From contig CAJTSH010000018.1 of assembly GCA_910578885.1 (NCBI GenBank), positions 7,103 through 71,102 on the forward strand: a stretch of 64,000 nt of DNA, read 5' to 3'. How positions within the stretch are numbered: position 1 is the first letter of the stretch; each line of letters begins with the position of its first letter. A program made the translations under genes and the position numbers. This DNA comes from an uncultured Lachnospiraceae bacterium (GTDB lineage Bacteria; Bacillota; Clostridia; Lachnospirales; Lachnospiraceae). This document shows, piece by piece, positions 51,807 through 60,537 of this stretch. Under the pieces are notes generated by a model. The model was not told the origin of the DNA. It saw only the letters and a list, made by a program, of their open reading frames with translations, and did no database searches.

Positions 51807-52796
51807 ATGAATTTAAAAGGACGTAATTTTTTAAAGTTGTTGGATTTTACACCAGAAGAAATCTTATATCTGATTGACCTTGCAGCCGATTTGAAGGAGA
51901 AGAAAAAGCAGGGAATATCCCATGACAGTCTTACCGGTAAAAATATTGCATTGATTTTTGAAAAGACCAGTACCAGAACTCGCTGTTCGTTTGAGGTTGC
52001 AGCCCATGACTTGGGAATGCATGTGACATATCTGGATCCATCCGGTTCACAAATCGGAAAGAAAGAGAGCATTAAGGATACGGCGCGGGTGCTTGGAAGG
52101 ATGTATGATGGAATTGAGTATCGCGGATATGGACAGGCAATTGTGGAAGAGCTGGCTGAACATGCAAAGGTTCCGGTCTGGAACGGACTTACCAATGAAT
52201 TTCATCCGACGCAGATGCTTGCGGATATGCTGACCGTTAGGGAACAGCTTGGAACTTTAAAGGGCGTGAAATTTGTTTATATGGGGGACGCCCGCTATAA
52301 TATGGGAAATTCTCTGATGGTAACCTGTGCAAAGCTAGGGATGGATTTTGTTGCTTGTACCAATCAGAAGTATTTTCCGGACAAGGAACTGGTAGAGCGG
52401 TGTTTAGACATAGCGAAGCAGACCGGTGCAACGATTACATTGACCGAGGACGTCCTTACAGGTACAAAGGATGCGGATGTCATCTACACTGATGTATGGG
52501 TATCGATGGGGGAACCGGAAGAAGTGTGGGAGGAACGGATTCATGACCTGCTTCCTTATCAGGTGAATGCCAAAGTGATGGAAAATGCAAAGGATAGCGC
52601 TATTTTTATGCACTGTCTCCCCGCATTTCATGATTTGGAAACGAAGATTGGAAATGAAATCCATGAGAAATTCGGCTTAACGGAAATGGAAGTTACCGAT
52701 GAAGTGTTTGAGGGAAAACAGTCTGTAGTATTTGACGAGGCTGAAAACCGTATGCATACGATCAAAGCGGTCATGCTGGCAACGTTGAGTGAATAG
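51807..52796 (+). CDS. argF: Ornithine carbamoyltransferase
   Basis: 329 residues. Carbamoyl-phosphate motif STRTR in FEKTSTRTRCSFEVAA, ornithine-side NEFHPTQMLADMLT, and the catalytic HCLPAFHD near residue 270. It makes citrulline from ornithine and carbamoyl phosphate in arginine synthesis, or runs in reverse in the deiminase pathway (arcB). No other arginine genes are near, so the direction is not decided. Start ATG 51807 follows AAAGGATGA. Confidence 0.95.
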   Translation: MNLKGRNFLKLLDFTPEEILYLIDLAADLKEKKKQGISHDSLTGKNIALIFEKTSTRTRCSFEVAAHDLGMHVTYLDPSGSQIGKKESIKDTARVLGRMYDGIEYRGYGQAIVEELAEHAKVPVWNGLTNEFHPTQMLADMLTVREQLGTLKGVKFVYMGDARYNMGNSLMVTCAKLGMDFVACTNQKYFPDKELVERCLDIAKQTGATITLTEDVLTGTKDADVIYTDVWVSMGEPEEVWEERIHDLLPYQVNAKVMENAKDSAIFMHCLPAFHDLETKIGNEIHEKFGLTEMEVTDEVFEGKQSVVFDEAENRMHTIKAVMLATLSE

Positions 52797-52825
52797 ATGA
52801 TAAAAGACGCTAAAGAGGGAAGAAC

Positions 52826-53803
52826 ATGAAGGCTAAGATACTTGCGGCGCTTCGGGAGACAGATGGATACGTATCGGGACAGGAATTATGTGAGGCATTC
52901 GGAGTATCCCGGACGGCTGTCTGGAAAGCAATCAATCAATTGAAAAAAGAGGGATATGAGATAGAGGCGGTTACGAACCGCGGATATCGCATCCTGTCTG
53001 TACCGGATTTGCTCAGTGAGAACGAGCTGAACAGTATCCGTAAGACCGAATGGGTGGGAAAGCAAATCTATTATTTTGACGTGCTGGATTCCACTAATAC
53101 GAAAGCGAATCATCTTGCGGAAAAAGGAGCGGAGCATGGAACGCTTGTGGTTGCCGGCAGGCAGGAAGCGGGTAAGGGACGCCGGGGCAGGAGCTGGAGC
53201 TCTCCTGCGAATACCGGAATTTTTATGACGCTCCTTCTTAAGCCGGAGCTAGAGTCGCAGAATGCGTCTATGCTGACATTGGTAACCGCATTGGCAGTGG
53301 CGAAGGCAATTAAGCGGGAGACTGGGCTTGCAGCAGAAATCAAGTGGCCAAATGATATTGTTTTGAACGGGAAAAAGATATGCGGCATTTTGACGGAAAT
53401 GAGTGCACAGATAGATTATGTTAATCATATTGTAATTGGCATTGGCATCAATGTACATAATGAGGAATTTCCGGAAGAACTGTCGGAACGGGCGACTTCT
53501 ATCCTGCTGGAAGGAGGAAAGCGGGTCAACCGAGCCATGCTGATAGAAGCAGTTTGGGAGGAATTCGAGAATTATTATGGGATTTTTATGGAGACACAGG
53601 ATGTTTCGAAGCTTACGGCAGAGTATGATATGTGCCTTGCTAACCGGGGGAAAAAGGTTCGGGTGCTGGACCCGAAGGATCCTTACGAAGGTGTTGCGCA
53701 GGGAATTACTGCAAGGGGCGAGTTGATTGTGGATACATGGGAATCCAGAAAGCTGGTGTCCTCCGGAGAGGTGTCTGTCCGGGGAATTTACGGATATGTA
53801 TAG
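52826..53803 (+). CDS. birA: Bifunctional biotin ligase and repressor
   Basis: 325 residues: winged helix-turn-helix at about 1-60 (VSGQELCEAFGVSRTAVWKAINQLKKEG), then the ligase domain with RQEAGKGRRGRSWSSP, AAEIKWPNDIVLNGKKICGIL and a C-terminal SH3-like domain. It attaches biotin to carboxylases through biotinyl-AMP and can repress biotin genes. First gene of a seven-gene housekeeping operon reaching lysS, with short gaps throughout. Start ATG 52826 follows GAGGGAAG. Confidence 0.95.
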   Translation: MKAKILAALRETDGYVSGQELCEAFGVSRTAVWKAINQLKKEGYEIEAVTNRGYRILSVPDLLSENELNSIRKTEWVGKQIYYFDVLDSTNTKANHLAEKGAEHGTLVVAGRQEAGKGRRGRSWSSPANTGIFMTLLLKPELESQNASMLTLVTALAVAKAIKRETGLAAEIKWPNDIVLNGKKICGILTEMSAQIDYVNHIVIGIGINVHNEEFPEELSERATSILLEGGKRVNRAMLIEAVWEEFENYYGIFMETQDVSKLTAEYDMCLANRGKKVRVLDPKDPYEGVAQGITARGELIVDTWESRKLVSSGEVSVRGIYGYV

Positions 53804-53814
53804 GTGATAGACGG

Positions 53815-54162
53815 ATGGAGCAAAGAGAAGTGGTATTGTGCGGCGCAAGCGCGTACACGAAGAAATTTTATCTGAATGAGCAGTTTAAGGGTCTGCCGGA
53901 TGGCGTGAAGAATGATCTGCAGATTCTTTGTGTGCTCTATACAGAAGATATCGGCGGAGTGTTTCAAATGATTTTTGATGAAGAGGGACAGCTTCTTTTA
54001 AAAACGGAGTACGAAGAAGGTGATTTTACCTATGATGAAATCGGCAGTATCTTAAAGATTAAGCAGATTCAGCGTGAGCGTCAGGAGCTTTTGGAATCAC
54101 TGGAAATGTATTATAAGGTATTCTTTCTTTCGGATGCGTCGGCACTGGCTGATGCAGAGTAA
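53815..54162 (+). CDS. Uncharacterised protein in the birA-coaX interval (possibly DUF6145)
   Basis: 115 residues, soluble. Seen: VVLCGASAYTKKFYLNEQF, LPDGVKNDLQILCVLYTEDIGGVF, FDEEGQLLLKTEYEEGDFTYDEIGS, then a charged helix LKIKQIQRERQELLESLEMYY. It is a conserved small protein of this operon position in Lachnospiraceae, annotated there I believe as DUF6145; function unknown. ATG 53815 is used; a longer frame overlaps birA and is less likely. Spacing 11 bases from birA, 37 to coaX. Confidence 0.75.
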   Translation: MEQREVVLCGASAYTKKFYLNEQFKGLPDGVKNDLQILCVLYTEDIGGVFQMIFDEEGQLLLKTEYEEGDFTYDEIGSILKIKQIQRERQELLESLEMYYKVFFLSDASALADAE

Positions 54163-54199
54163 GTGAAGGAAGAGAGAAAGGGATAGCAGGAGGAAATGA

Positions 54200-54970
54200 A
54201 TGTTACTTACAATTGACGTAGGAAATACAAATATTACGATTGGCGTGTTTGATAAAGAAGAATTATTGACGACCTTTCGTATGACAACGAAGCTGCAGCG
54301 GACGTCGGATGAATATGGAATTGTTATTATGGATTTGCTGGAGCATAACAAGGTAAAGGTCGGTGATATCCGGGATGTGATAGTATCTTCTGTTGTGCCG
54401 AACGTGATGCATTCCCTATGCAGCGCATTGATAAAGTATTTTGATATTCACCCGCTGGTCGTAGAGCCGGGGATTAAGACGGGAATCCGCATTACGTCGG
54501 AAAATCCAAGACAGATAGGGGCGGATCGGATCGTGGATGCGGTTGGTGCGTTTGAATTGTATGGCGGTCCTGTTATTGTCATTGATTACGGTACGGCGAC
54601 TACGTATGATTTTATTGACGGCGACGGTAATTTCTTTGCGGGGGTGACATCACCCGGAATCCGCATTTCTGCGAAGGCACTCTGGGAGGATGCTGCGAAG
54701 CTCCCGGAGATAGAGATAAAGAAGCCGGCAAGCATACTGGCGAGGGAAACCATCAGCAGTATGCAGGCAGGTCTTGTTTTCGGACAAATTGGACAGACGG
54801 AGTATATTGTTAAACATATGATTGAGGAAGCGGGATTTTCCAATGTAAAGGTGGTAGCTACCGGAGGTCTTGGAAAGATGATTGCGAGTGAAACAGATTG
54901 TATCGACGTATATGACCAGACGCTGACATTGCAGGGAATGCGCCTCATTTATAAGAAGCAGGGACGATGA
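54200..54970 (+). CDS. coaX: Type III pantothenate kinase
   Basis: 256 residues of the ASKHA fold. Phosphate-1 motif LLTIDVGNTNITIGVF, the pantothenate-site PRQIGADRIVDAVGAF, phosphate-2 IDYGTATTYDF and adenosine motif VVATGGLGKMIA. It carries out the first step of CoA synthesis, is K+-dependent and, unlike CoaA, not feedback-inhibited by CoA. Start ATG 54200 follows AGGAGG. Overlaps dusB by four bases (ATGA). Confidence 0.96.
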   Translation: MLLTIDVGNTNITIGVFDKEELLTTFRMTTKLQRTSDEYGIVIMDLLEHNKVKVGDIRDVIVSSVVPNVMHSLCSALIKYFDIHPLVVEPGIKTGIRITSENPRQIGADRIVDAVGAFELYGGPVIVIDYGTATTYDFIDGDGNFFAGVTSPGIRISAKALWEDAAKLPEIEIKKPASILARETISSMQAGLVFGQIGQTEYIVKHMIEEAGFSNVKVVATGGLGKMIASETDCIDVYDQTLTLQGMRLIYKKQGR

Positions 54971-55935
54971 AAATAGGAAACGTAAATTTAGAAAACAATT
55001 TGATATTAGCACCGATGGCAGGAGTAACAGACCTGCCATTTCGTATCCTTTGCAAGGAGCAGGGCGCAGGACTTCTCTGCATGGAAATGGTAAGCGCAAA
55101 AGGAATTTTTTACAATAACCGGAATACGGAGGATCTGCTTGCGATTGACGAGCGGGAGCATTCGGTGTCGTTGCAGTTGTTTGGTTCTGATCCTCAGATT
55201 ATCAGTGAAATGGCAAAGAAGATTGAAGAGCGTCCGTTTGATATTCTTGATATCAATATGGGCTGCCCCGTGCCTAAAATCGTCAATAACGGAGACGGTT
55301 CCGCACTGATGAAAAATCCTGTTCTTGCCGGGCAGATTATTGAGGCAACCGCAAGGGCGATTCAAAAACCTGTGACGGTAAAAATCCGCAAGGGCTTTGA
55401 TGACGCCCATGTCAATGCGGTAGAAATGGCAAAAATTGCACAGGAGTCCGGTGCGGCGGCTGTGGCGGTTCACGGCAGGACAAGAGAGCAGTATTATTCC
55501 GGTAAGGCAGACTGGGAGATTATCAGGAAGGTGAAGGAAGCCGTTTCCATACCCGTAATTGGAAACGGCGATATTTTCACGCCGGAAGACGCTGCCGCAA
55601 TGAAGGAACAGACGAATTGTGACGGTTTTATGATTGGGCGGGGCGCACAGGGAAATCCCTGGATATTTGCCCGGATTTCCCACTATTTGGAGACGGGGGA
55701 GCATCTTCCAAAGCCCAGTGTGGGGGAAATGGTGGATATGGTGCTCCGTCATGCGGCAATGCAGATTGAGTGTAAGGGTTCCATGATGGGTATTCGGGAG
55801 ATGCGCAAACATGCGGCGTGGTATACCGGCGGCTATAAACATGCCGCAAAGCTGCGGAACAGGATTAATGAAGTGGAGACATACGGTGAATTAGAGGAAT
55901 TATTGCGTTCCTTTGCGTCATATAATGAATCATAA
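54967..55935 (+). CDS. dusB: tRNA-dihydrouridine synthase
   Basis: 322 residues. FMN-binding TIM barrel: LAPMAGVTDLPFRILCKEQGAGL, active-site Cys in DINMGCPVPKIVNNGDGSAL, VKIRKGFDD, and VHGRTREQYYSGKADWEII followed by IGNGDIFTPEDA and FMIGRGAQGNPWIF. It reduces uridines in the tRNA D-loop with NADPH. The start ATG 54967 overlaps the coaX stop, implying coupling. Confidence 0.95.
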   Translation: MKIGNVNLENNLILAPMAGVTDLPFRILCKEQGAGLLCMEMVSAKGIFYNNRNTEDLLAIDEREHSVSLQLFGSDPQIISEMAKKIEERPFDILDINMGCPVPKIVNNGDGSALMKNPVLAGQIIEATARAIQKPVTVKIRKGFDDAHVNAVEMAKIAQESGAAAVAVHGRTREQYYSGKADWEIIRKVKEAVSIPVIGNGDIFTPEDAAAMKEQTNCDGFMIGRGAQGNPWIFARISHYLETGEHLPKPSVGEMVDMVLRHAAMQIECKGSMMGIREMRKHAAWYTGGYKHAAKLRNRINEVETYGELEELLRSFASYNES

Positions 55936-55963
55936 TGTTTGGCCAAAAGGGACGTGTGGAATT

Positions 55964-56722
55964 GTGAAAGAGAACTTTGATTTGGATGTGACGTTACAGG
56001 AAGCAGAAAGCGGACAGGAGGCTTTGAATCCGCGCAAGACAGGCTTGGCGGGCAGACTCCGAAATTTGCTGCTGCGCCGTACACCGGGGCAGAAGGAGGA
56101 GCGGGGATGGACATTTCTGATGCCGGCGGAATCGAAGCCTGTCATCCTGACAGTGCCGGATAATCCCTGTATTCCCTATGTACGTAAGGTCGTAGAGACA
56201 TTACTTGCAAGGAGAGGGTGCGGCTATCGGGAGTTTTATCCGCTGATTTTGGACTTTGAGGAAGGAGAGGTGCAGCGGGGAATTGCAGAAACCAGTTTTT
56301 TGGAATATGAGACGGAGCGGGAAATCTTGAGGATCAGGCGTCAGGTGGACAATGTGCTGCAGCAGCTCGCACCGGAATTAAATCGTATGATAATCCGAAC
56401 AAGCCGGTCCGAATATTTTGAGGAATTTGTTCAAACAATGTATGAGGAAAACGGTCTGATTATCCAATTGGAGGAAAAGTCATGCGAGCCGTTTCCGAAG
56501 GGATGTTTTGTGATGGATTTTGAATTGTGGGGAGAACCGCTGCAGCGGATGTTCCGGGAGGATATTTTTTATCTGCCGATTTTCCGTAAGCAGTGGGAAA
56601 TCGCAGAGAATCTTGACATTCTGGTGCCTATCGGTTATAATACTGTGATTGTTAAAGGGGCGGTAACAGCCAGTGGCTTGTCCGCCGATGATTGGATGGA
56701 AAACGAATTTTATAGAAAATAG
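55964..56722 (+). CDS. Conserved protein of unknown function between dusB and greA
   Basis: 252 residues, soluble, acidic. Not recognised. Visible: a basic patch RKTGLAGRLRNLLLRRTPGQKEE, a central segment VRKVVETLLARRGCGYREFYPLILDFEE, then strands SEYFEEFVQTMYEENGLIIQLEE and FVMDFELWGEPLQRMF. There is no membrane segment or metal motif. The start is uncertain: GTG 55964 has AAAGGGA ten bases upstream; an ATG at 55925 overlaps dusB with no ribosome site. Lies in the birA-lysS operon, so it is probably co-expressed with the tRNA and transcription genes. Confidence 0.65.
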   Translation: MKENFDLDVTLQEAESGQEALNPRKTGLAGRLRNLLLRRTPGQKEERGWTFLMPAESKPVILTVPDNPCIPYVRKVVETLLARRGCGYREFYPLILDFEEGEVQRGIAETSFLEYETEREILRIRRQVDNVLQQLAPELNRMIIRTSRSEYFEEFVQTMYEENGLIIQLEEKSCEPFPKGCFVMDFELWGEPLQRMFREDIFYLPIFRKQWEIAENLDILVPIGYNTVIVKGAVTASGLSADDWMENEFYRK

Positions 56723-56744
56723 AGTGAGGAAGGAACAAAGCGTC

Positions 56745-57224
56745 ATGGATAAGAAAAATATTTTGACTTATGAGGGATTGCAGAAGCTGGAAAATGAACT
56801 TCAGGATCTGAAGTTGGTGAAACGTAAAGAGGTTGCCCAGAAGATTAAAGAAGCGAGAGAACAGGGTGATTTATCTGAGAATGCCGAGTATGATGCAGCG
56901 AAAGACGAGCAGCGCGACATTGAGACAAGAATTGAGCAGATTGAGAAGATTCTGAAAAATGCCGAGGTTGTCGTTGAAGAGGAAGTGGATTTAGACAAGA
57001 TTAACATTGGCTGTAAGGTCAGGATTCTTGATATGGAATTTGATGAGGAGCTGGAGTACAAGTTGGTAGGCTCTACCGAGGCGAACAGTTTAAAAGGTAA
57101 GATTTCCAATGAGTCACCAGTGGGAAAAGCGTTGATAGGCGCAACTGTAGGGGATGTAGTGGAGGTTGAGACGCAGGCAGGAATATTGAAATATAAGGTA
57201 TTGGAGATTCAGCGTTCGAACTAA
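56745..57224 (+). CDS. greA: Transcription elongation factor GreA
   Basis: 159 residues: N-terminal coiled coil with LTYEGLQKLENELQDLKLVKRKEVAQKI ... AREQGDLSENAEYDAAKDEQRDIE (the acidic tip DLSENAEYDAAK) and the C-terminal FKBP-like domain (YKLVGSTEANSLKGKISNESPVGKALIGATVGDVVEVET). GreA stimulates RNA polymerase to cut back-tracked transcripts. ATG 56745 is chosen; upstream in-frame codons overlap the preceding gene. Confidence 0.97.
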   Translation: MDKKNILTYEGLQKLENELQDLKLVKRKEVAQKIKEAREQGDLSENAEYDAAKDEQRDIETRIEQIEKILKNAEVVVEEEVDLDKINIGCKVRILDMEFDEELEYKLVGSTEANSLKGKISNESPVGKALIGATVGDVVEVETQAGILKYKVLEIQRSN

Positions 57225-57321
57225 ACACCCATATCACAACTTTTGGCGCTGCTATAAATAGAATCGGGTCTTTGCAGGAGCCCGTATAAGAGGCAGCCGG
57301 TAAATATAAAGGAGAATCAAG

Positions 57322-59262
57322 ATGGCGGAACAGAGACAGGAAAAGGAACAGGACGTTAACCAGCTTTTAAAGGTGCGCCGCGAGAAATTGGCGGATTTGC
57401 AGGCGAACGGAAAAGATCCGTTTCAGATTACGAAATATGATGTAACCGTTCACAGCATGGACATTAAAGAAAATTTTGATAAGATGGAAGGTCAGACGAT
57501 AAGCGTTGCCGGACGTATGATGTTGAAGCGTGTCATGGGTAAGGCTTCTTTCTGTAATGTGCAGGACTTAAAGGGTGATATTCAAGCATATGTAGCTAGG
57601 GATAATATTGGTGAAGATGCTTACAAGGATTTTAAGAAGTATGATGTAGGTGATATCATTGGCGTTAAGGGCGAGGTTTTCCGTACCCAGAAGGGTGAGA
57701 TTTCGATTCATGCAACAGAAGTCACCCTGCTTTCCAAGAGTCTGAATATCCTTCCGGAGAAATACCACGGTCTGACGAATACGGATATGCGTTACCGCCA
57801 GCGCTATGTGGACTTAATTATGAATCAGGATGTGAAGGAAACTTTTCTCAAACGTTCCAAGGTCATCAGCAGTATCCGCCAGTATCTTGATGGGCAGGGA
57901 TTTATGGAGGTAGAAACGCCGATGCTGGTGTCAAATGCCGGAGGTGCATCAGCAAGACCGTTTGAAACTCATTTCAATGCTTTGGATGAGGATGTAAAAC
58001 TGCGCATTTCTTTGGAGTTGTACTTGAAGCGACTGATTGTCGGCGGATTAGAGCGTGTATACGAGATTGGGCGTGTTTTCCGTAATGAGGGCGTGGATAC
58101 CAGACATAATCCTGAATTTACCTTAATGGAATTATATCAGGCATTTACAGATTATCATGGTATGATGGATCTTTCCGAGAATCTTTACCGTCATGTGGCA
58201 CAGGAGGTAAACGGATCGCAGGTGCTGACCTATGGCGAGCATGAGATTGATTTATCCAAGCCTTTCGAGCGTCTGACTATGGTTGAGGCGGTGAAAAAGT
58301 ACGCCGATATTGATTTTAATGAAATTCATACAACCGAAGAAGCGAAAGCATTGGCTGACAAGCTTCATATTGAATATGAGGACAGGCATAAGAAGGGCGA
58401 TATTTTGAATCTGTTGTTTGAGGAGTATGTGGAAGAGCATTTGATTCAGCCTACGTTTATTATGGATCATCCAGTCGAGATTTCTCCGCTTACCAAGAAG
58501 AAACCGGAAAATCCGGATTACGTAGAGCGTTTTGAGTTATTTATCAACGGCTGGGAGATGGCGAATGCCTATTCTGAGCTGAATGATCCGATTGACCAGA
58601 GAGAGCGGTTCGCTGCGCAGGAAGAGCTGTTAGCGGCGGGCGATGAGGAAGCGAACCATACGGATGAAGACTTTCTGAATGCGCTGGAGCATGGTATGCC
58701 GCCGACAGGCGGGATCGGGTTCGGGATTGACCGGATGGTGATGATTATGACGAATTCCCCGGCGATTCGGGATGTGCTGTTGTTCCCGACCATGAAGTCA
58801 TTAGATGGTGTAAATAAGAAAAATGATGTAAAAAAACCAGTTTCCGAAACAGCAGAAAAAAATGTAGAAGCAGCACCGGAAAAGATTGATTTTTCCAAAG
58901 TAAAGATTGAGCCTTTATTTGAGGAAGCAGTTGATTTTGATACATTCAGCAAGTCGGATTTCCGGGCGGTAAAGGTAAAAGAATGCGTGGCAGTACCGAA
59001 GTCAAAGAAACTGTTACAGTTCACGCTTGATGACGGAACAGGCGAAGACCGCACGATTTTAAGCGGTATTCACGAGTATTATGAGCCGGAAGAACTGGTT
59101 GGAAAGACTTGCATCGCTATCGTAAATCTTCCGCCGAGAAAGATGATGGGAATTGACTCCTGCGGTATGCTGATTTCGGCAGTACACGAAGAAGATGGTC
59201 GTGAAGGCTTAAATCTTCTTATGGTAGATGACCGTATTCCGGCAGGTGCAAAGCTCTATTAA
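57322..59262 (+). CDS. lysS: Lysyl-tRNA synthetase (class II) fused to a tRNA-binding domain
   Basis: 646 residues, about 145 longer than usual. Residues 1-500 are class II LysRS: OB anticodon domain, motif 1 region, motif 2 FRNEGVDTRHNPEFTLMELY and motif 3 GGIGFGIDRMVMIM. After a Lys/Glu linker (about 500-530) comes an EMAPII/Trbp111-like domain (DFDTFSKSDFRAVKVKECVAVPKSKKLLQF ... MVDDRIPAGAKL), like that of the MetRS at 23.8 kb. It charges tRNA-Lys; the extra domain should improve tRNA capture. Start ATG 57322 after AAAGGAG. End of the operon. Confidence 0.96.
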   Translation: MAEQRQEKEQDVNQLLKVRREKLADLQANGKDPFQITKYDVTVHSMDIKENFDKMEGQTISVAGRMMLKRVMGKASFCNVQDLKGDIQAYVARDNIGEDAYKDFKKYDVGDIIGVKGEVFRTQKGEISIHATEVTLLSKSLNILPEKYHGLTNTDMRYRQRYVDLIMNQDVKETFLKRSKVISSIRQYLDGQGFMEVETPMLVSNAGGASARPFETHFNALDEDVKLRISLELYLKRLIVGGLERVYEIGRVFRNEGVDTRHNPEFTLMELYQAFTDYHGMMDLSENLYRHVAQEVNGSQVLTYGEHEIDLSKPFERLTMVEAVKKYADIDFNEIHTTEEAKALADKLHIEYEDRHKKGDILNLLFEEYVEEHLIQPTFIMDHPVEISPLTKKKPENPDYVERFELFINGWEMANAYSELNDPIDQRERFAAQEELLAAGDEEANHTDEDFLNALEHGMPPTGGIGFGIDRMVMIMTNSPAIRDVLLFPTMKSLDGVNKKNDVKKPVSETAEKNVEAAPEKIDFSKVKIEPLFEEAVDFDTFSKSDFRAVKVKECVAVPKSKKLLQFTLDDGTGEDRTILSGIHEYYEPEELVGKTCIAIVNLPPRKMMGIDSCGMLISAVHEEDGREGLNLLMVDDRIPAGAKLY

Positions 59263-59410
59263 GATGATGTAAAGATGTACCGTTTTATCAAATAGACGGG
59301 ACGTACTTCATTTGATAAAAAACTAAAAAAACAGCGATTTACATCAAACTTACATCAATTGATGCAGAAATCGGTGCAAGCAAGAAAAAATCGCATAATT
59401 AGCAGAATGA

Positions 59411-59444
59411 ATGGGCAGTCCTGAAATCGGGATTGCCCATTTTT
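59411..59444 (+). terminator. Terminator
   Basis: ATGGGCAGTCC (59411-59421) pairs with GGGATTGCCCAT (59429-59440), followed by TTTTT. It lies 150 bases after lysS. Confidence 0.85.
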
Positions 59445-59464
59445 AGAAGAAAGACGAAAAACCC

Positions 59465-59495
59465 TTGACCTATACGCAGCGTATACGCTTATACT
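59465..59495 (+). promoter_or_regulatory. MerR-type promoter with 19-bp spacer and dyad
   Basis: TTGACC (59465-59470) and TATACT (59490-59495) are separated by 19 bp, and the spacer contains the palindrome TATACGC-A-GCGTATA (59471-59485). Over-long spacers with a central dyad are the hallmark of promoters activated by MerR proteins. The MerR gene follows directly. Confidence 0.8.
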
Positions 59496-59525
59496 ATCCA
59501 CATAAATCATAAGGAGGTGCATCCG

Positions 59526-60410
59526 ATGTTATTGAATGAAATTGTAAATGAGGTTGGAATGACAAAGCGTGCAGTTAAGTATTATGAAGAAAAAGGATTG
59601 CTGTCAGTGGATAAAGATAACAATGGTTATCGTAACTATACTGCACAAGATGTTGAAACTTTAAAAAAGATTTCAGTATATAGAAAACTCGGTATTAGTA
59701 TTAAAGACATACAGAGCCTTTTGGAAACTGGCGACAAAAGTATTCTTCTTCGTATTTATCAAGAAAAAGTGCAGGAAAAAGTTTTAAAAGACTCAGAACT
59801 TGAAGCTTTGAAGCAATTTATAGATGATGGTGACGCAGACAAAGCTAATGAGGCACTTGATTATCAAACCGTTGAAAATGCGATTGAGTCTTTGCTACCG
59901 GGAAAAGAATGGGGAGATTATTTTAAAAGTCATTTCAAACCATTTCTTAATGTAAGGTTGAAGACTCTGGAACAGAAGCAAGCACTACAGAATATATTAG
60001 AATATTGCGATGAAACGACATTGAAAGTTCCTTTTATCATGGGAATAGGTGCGAAGATGATAGGTGGGGTTGCACAAGAAATCAGAACCGCAGATGAGAT
60101 GATAGCCTATTATCGTGATATGAGTGAAAGTGACTACGAAAGCTTAAAAGAAAAAGTATGGAAAGGTGCTAAAATGAAAAACAGTATAATGAAATATCAT
60201 CCGGCATTTGTTTCACAGAGAAAAATGCAGAAAGAGTTACAAAATAAAGGCTATAACGATATATTCATTTCTAATTTGATGGTTCTGTCTCCAACGTATG
60301 CAGAATATAAGAAAGCGTTAGATAATGTGAACGATAGAATGTGTAGAGAACTTGGACTGTATTATGATAGCAATTACAACTTAGTTATTAAAAAAGATAA
60401 TTCTAAGTAA
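59526..60410 (+). CDS. MerR family transcriptional regulator
   Basis: 294 residues. N-terminal MerR winged helix: LLNEIVNEVGMTKRAVKYYEEKGLL ... GYRNYTAQDVETLKKISVYRKLGISIKDIQSLL. The coiled linker is followed by a helical effector domain of about 190 residues with no Cys metal site, so a small organic ligand or none is likely; the domain (SLLPGKEWGDYFKSHFKPFL) is not a known BmrR-type fold. ATG 59526 is chosen since GTG 59517 is inside AGGAGG. It is followed by its own terminator, so with the promoter upstream it seems to activate only itself here. Confidence 0.9.
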   Translation: MLLNEIVNEVGMTKRAVKYYEEKGLLSVDKDNNGYRNYTAQDVETLKKISVYRKLGISIKDIQSLLETGDKSILLRIYQEKVQEKVLKDSELEALKQFIDDGDADKANEALDYQTVENAIESLLPGKEWGDYFKSHFKPFLNVRLKTLEQKQALQNILEYCDETTLKVPFIMGIGAKMIGGVAQEIRTADEMIAYYRDMSESDYESLKEKVWKGAKMKNSIMKYHPAFVSQRKMQKELQNKGYNDIFISNLMVLSPTYAEYKKALDNVNDRMCRELGLYYDSNYNLVIKKDNSK

Positions 60411-60421
60411 AAGTTAAACTA

Positions 60422-60462
60422 CCCTTTGAGAGAAGAGAAATCCTTTTCTCAAAGGGCTTTTT
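60422..60462 (+). terminator. Terminator of the MerR gene
   Basis: CCCTTTGAGA (60422-60431) and TCTCAAAGGG (60447-60456), perfect 10-bp stem, then CTTTTTC. Confidence 0.9.
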
Positions 60463-60537
60463 CTATTTATACAGATATTCGCAAACTACAAGATAAAGCC
60501 AAAACTTCATATACTCTAAGAACAAGGAGGGTGAGGT

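Larger units (their letters stand above)
59263..59525. other. Boundary between core operon and accessory region
   Basis: 262 bases without a gene. Contains an AT-rich dyad TTTTATCAAAT (59283-59293) / ATTTGATAAAA (59310-59320), repeated ACATCAA words near 59342-59360, the terminator at 59411 and the MerR-type promoter at 59465. Confidence 0.6.

Noticed and set aside
55006..55842. A 278-codon open frame on the minus strand
   Set aside because: Antisense to dusB; rich in His, Cys and Arg as expected from a shadow frame of a coding gene.
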